A stretch of DNA of 6,323 nt from positions 1 to 6,323 of the forward strand of contig CALBMW010000720.1 of assembly GCA_937896275.1 (NCBI GenBank). Direction: 5' to 3'. This document shows, in pieces, positions 5,689 through 6,323 of the stretch; the stretch's first letter is position 1, and every line of letters begins with the position of its first letter. The translations under genes were made by a program, and so were the position numbers. The notes below the pieces were generated by a model. The model was not told the DNA's origin, did not search any database, and saw only the letters and a program-made list of their open reading frames with translations. The stretch comes from an uncultured Myxococcales bacterium. GTDB taxonomy: Bacteria > Myxococcota_A > Bradymonadia > UBA7976 > UBA1532.

Positions 5689-5694
5689 TCCTCC
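5689..5694 (-). promoter_or_regulatory. Ribosome binding site that decides the tatT start
   Basis: GGAGGA on the minus strand ends four bases before ATG 5684. The alternative in-frame ATG at 5696 runs directly into this site (ATGGAGGA) and has no upstream ribosome binding site of its own, so the shorter reading is preferred. Confidence 0.7.
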
Positions 5695-5707
5695 ATTGAC
5701 GCAGAGC

Positions 5708-5724
5708 CGACCCATGGTGGGTCG
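5708..5724. promoter_or_regulatory. Palindrome just upstream of tatT
   Basis: CGACCCA-TGG-TGGGTCG is a perfect 7-base inverted repeat with a three-base centre, located 24-40 bases upstream of the tatT ATG and downstream of the TPR gene's stop at 5761. No T-run follows in the direction of transcription, so a terminator is unlikely. Its position fits an operator for the TRAP operon or a leader hairpin near the ribosome binding site. No regulator gene is visible nearby. Confidence 0.35.
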
Positions 5725-5760
5725 CGACGGGGTTTGCCTTAACACGCTCTGCCGAACGCT

Positions 5761-6323
5761 TCAACCGCGTTCAGCGCGTCGAGCGACGGCGTCACGACGC
5801 GCCGCGAGGGCCGGATCGGGGTCGGAGAGCGTGGCGGCCTCGTAGCGCGCGAGGAGCTCGGCGAAGCGGCCCGAGGCGGTGAGGGCCGCGTCGAGGGCCT
5901 CGAGCACCGGGCGGGTGGCGGGGTGGACGTCGAGGACCTGGCCGCAGATGGCGGCGAGCGCGTCGGCACGGCCCGCCTTGTCCAGGGTCCGACGCAGGCC
6001 CTCGAAGGCCCGCGCGGCTTCGTCGTGCGTGAGGCGTGGGCGGCCCGCGAGCGCGCTGGCAAAATGCTCGACCGCCACGCCGGCCTCACCTCGGTCGGCC
6101 GCGAGGGCGGCGGTGCCGAAGTGCGCGCGCGCCTCGGCAGGGGCCAGGGCGAGGGCGGCGTCGAAGTCGGCCCGCGCGTTTTCGATGTGACCCAGGCGGG
6201 CGCGCCACAGCTCGCCGCGGAGGGCCAGGAGGCCCGCCCGCTCGTCGTCGCCTCCGGAGCGCTCCAGGCGACGCTCGACCAGCGCGCGCATGCGGTCGAG
6301 GTCGACCGGGCGGGTGCGCAGTT
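5761..6323 (-). CDS. TPR-repeat protein, C-terminal part (cut by window edge)
   Basis: The minus-strand frame is open to the right edge and ends at TGA 5761-5763, giving 187 complete codons. An internal ATG at 6291 exists, but the frame continues upstream without a stop (LRTRPVDLDR before it) and no ribosome binding site precedes that ATG, so this is probably the end of a longer protein. The sequence is alpha-helical, Ala/Leu/Arg-rich, with TPR-like units: ARADFDAALALAPAEARAHF, then AVEHFASALAGRPRLT, and ELLARYEAATLSDPDPALA near the end. No catalytic motif is seen. TPR proteins are usually scaffolds for protein contacts. It lies 76 bases upstream of tatT on the same strand and could share its transcript, but the gap and the palindrome leave that open. 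TatT also has TPR-like helices, yet the two proteins share no visible sequence blocks. Confidence 0.75.
   Translation of the reverse strand, partial: LRTRPVDLDRMRALVERRLERSGGDDERAGLLALRGELWRARLGHIENARADFDAALALAPAEARAHFGTAALAADRGEAGVAVEHFASALAGRPRLTHDEAARAFEGLRRTLDKAGRADALAAICGQVLDVHPATRPVLEALDAALTASGRFAELLARYEAATLSDPDPALAARRDAVARRAERG

Noticed and set aside
5708..5724. Intrinsic terminator for the TPR gene
   Set aside because: There is no T-run after the stem on the minus strand and the loop is only three bases, so I list it as a possible operator instead.
5739..6089. Minus-strand frame of 116 codons
   Set aside because: It is an offset frame within the TPR gene, rich in Arg, Ser and Pro; the alternative frame shows regular helical repeats.

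Overview
The window is high-GC bacterial DNA with long open frames on both strands, GTG and TTG starts, tightly overlapping genes and a TPR-rich protein. This suits a high-GC Gram-negative bacterium. The gene content makes a deltaproteobacterial or Myxococcota-like lineage plausible, but that placement is inference; the window carries no rRNA or other phylogenetic marker.

Layout. Positions 1-340 (minus) hold the first third of moaA, a radical SAM GTP 3',8-cyclase of molybdenum cofactor synthesis, cut by the left edge. Positions 341-670 are a divergent intergenic region with a short palindrome and no convincing gene. Positions 671-970 (plus) encode a small unrecognised coiled-coil protein with a very strong Shine-Dalgarno sequence. 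Its 3' end overlaps the last gene of the main operon tail to tail. Positions 928-5684 (minus) are a complete TRAP transporter operon, transcribed tatT, dctP, dctQ, dctM. Positions 5761-6323 (minus) are the C-terminal part of a TPR protein cut by the right edge.

How the genes work together. DctP is a periplasmic solute-binding protein. DctQ and DctM form the membrane permease of an ion-gradient-driven TRAP importer. TatT is a lipoprotein with TPR-like helices that defines the TPAT subclass, best known from Treponema pallidum, and is thought to contact the binding protein. The three dct genes are coupled by 4-base stop/start overlaps (GTGA and TTGA), so they are almost certainly made as one unit. 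The substrate cannot be read from the sequence.

Most unusual points. DctM carries an extra acidic C-terminal tail of about 135 residues with three copies of a 19-residue motif (consensus GDLMxSxAY); the last two copies are nearly identical at DNA level. DctQ is nearly twice the usual length because about four additional hydrophobic segments sit between its canonical first and second membrane helices. Both look like lineage-specific elaborations of a known transporter and are the best candidates for undescribed biology here.
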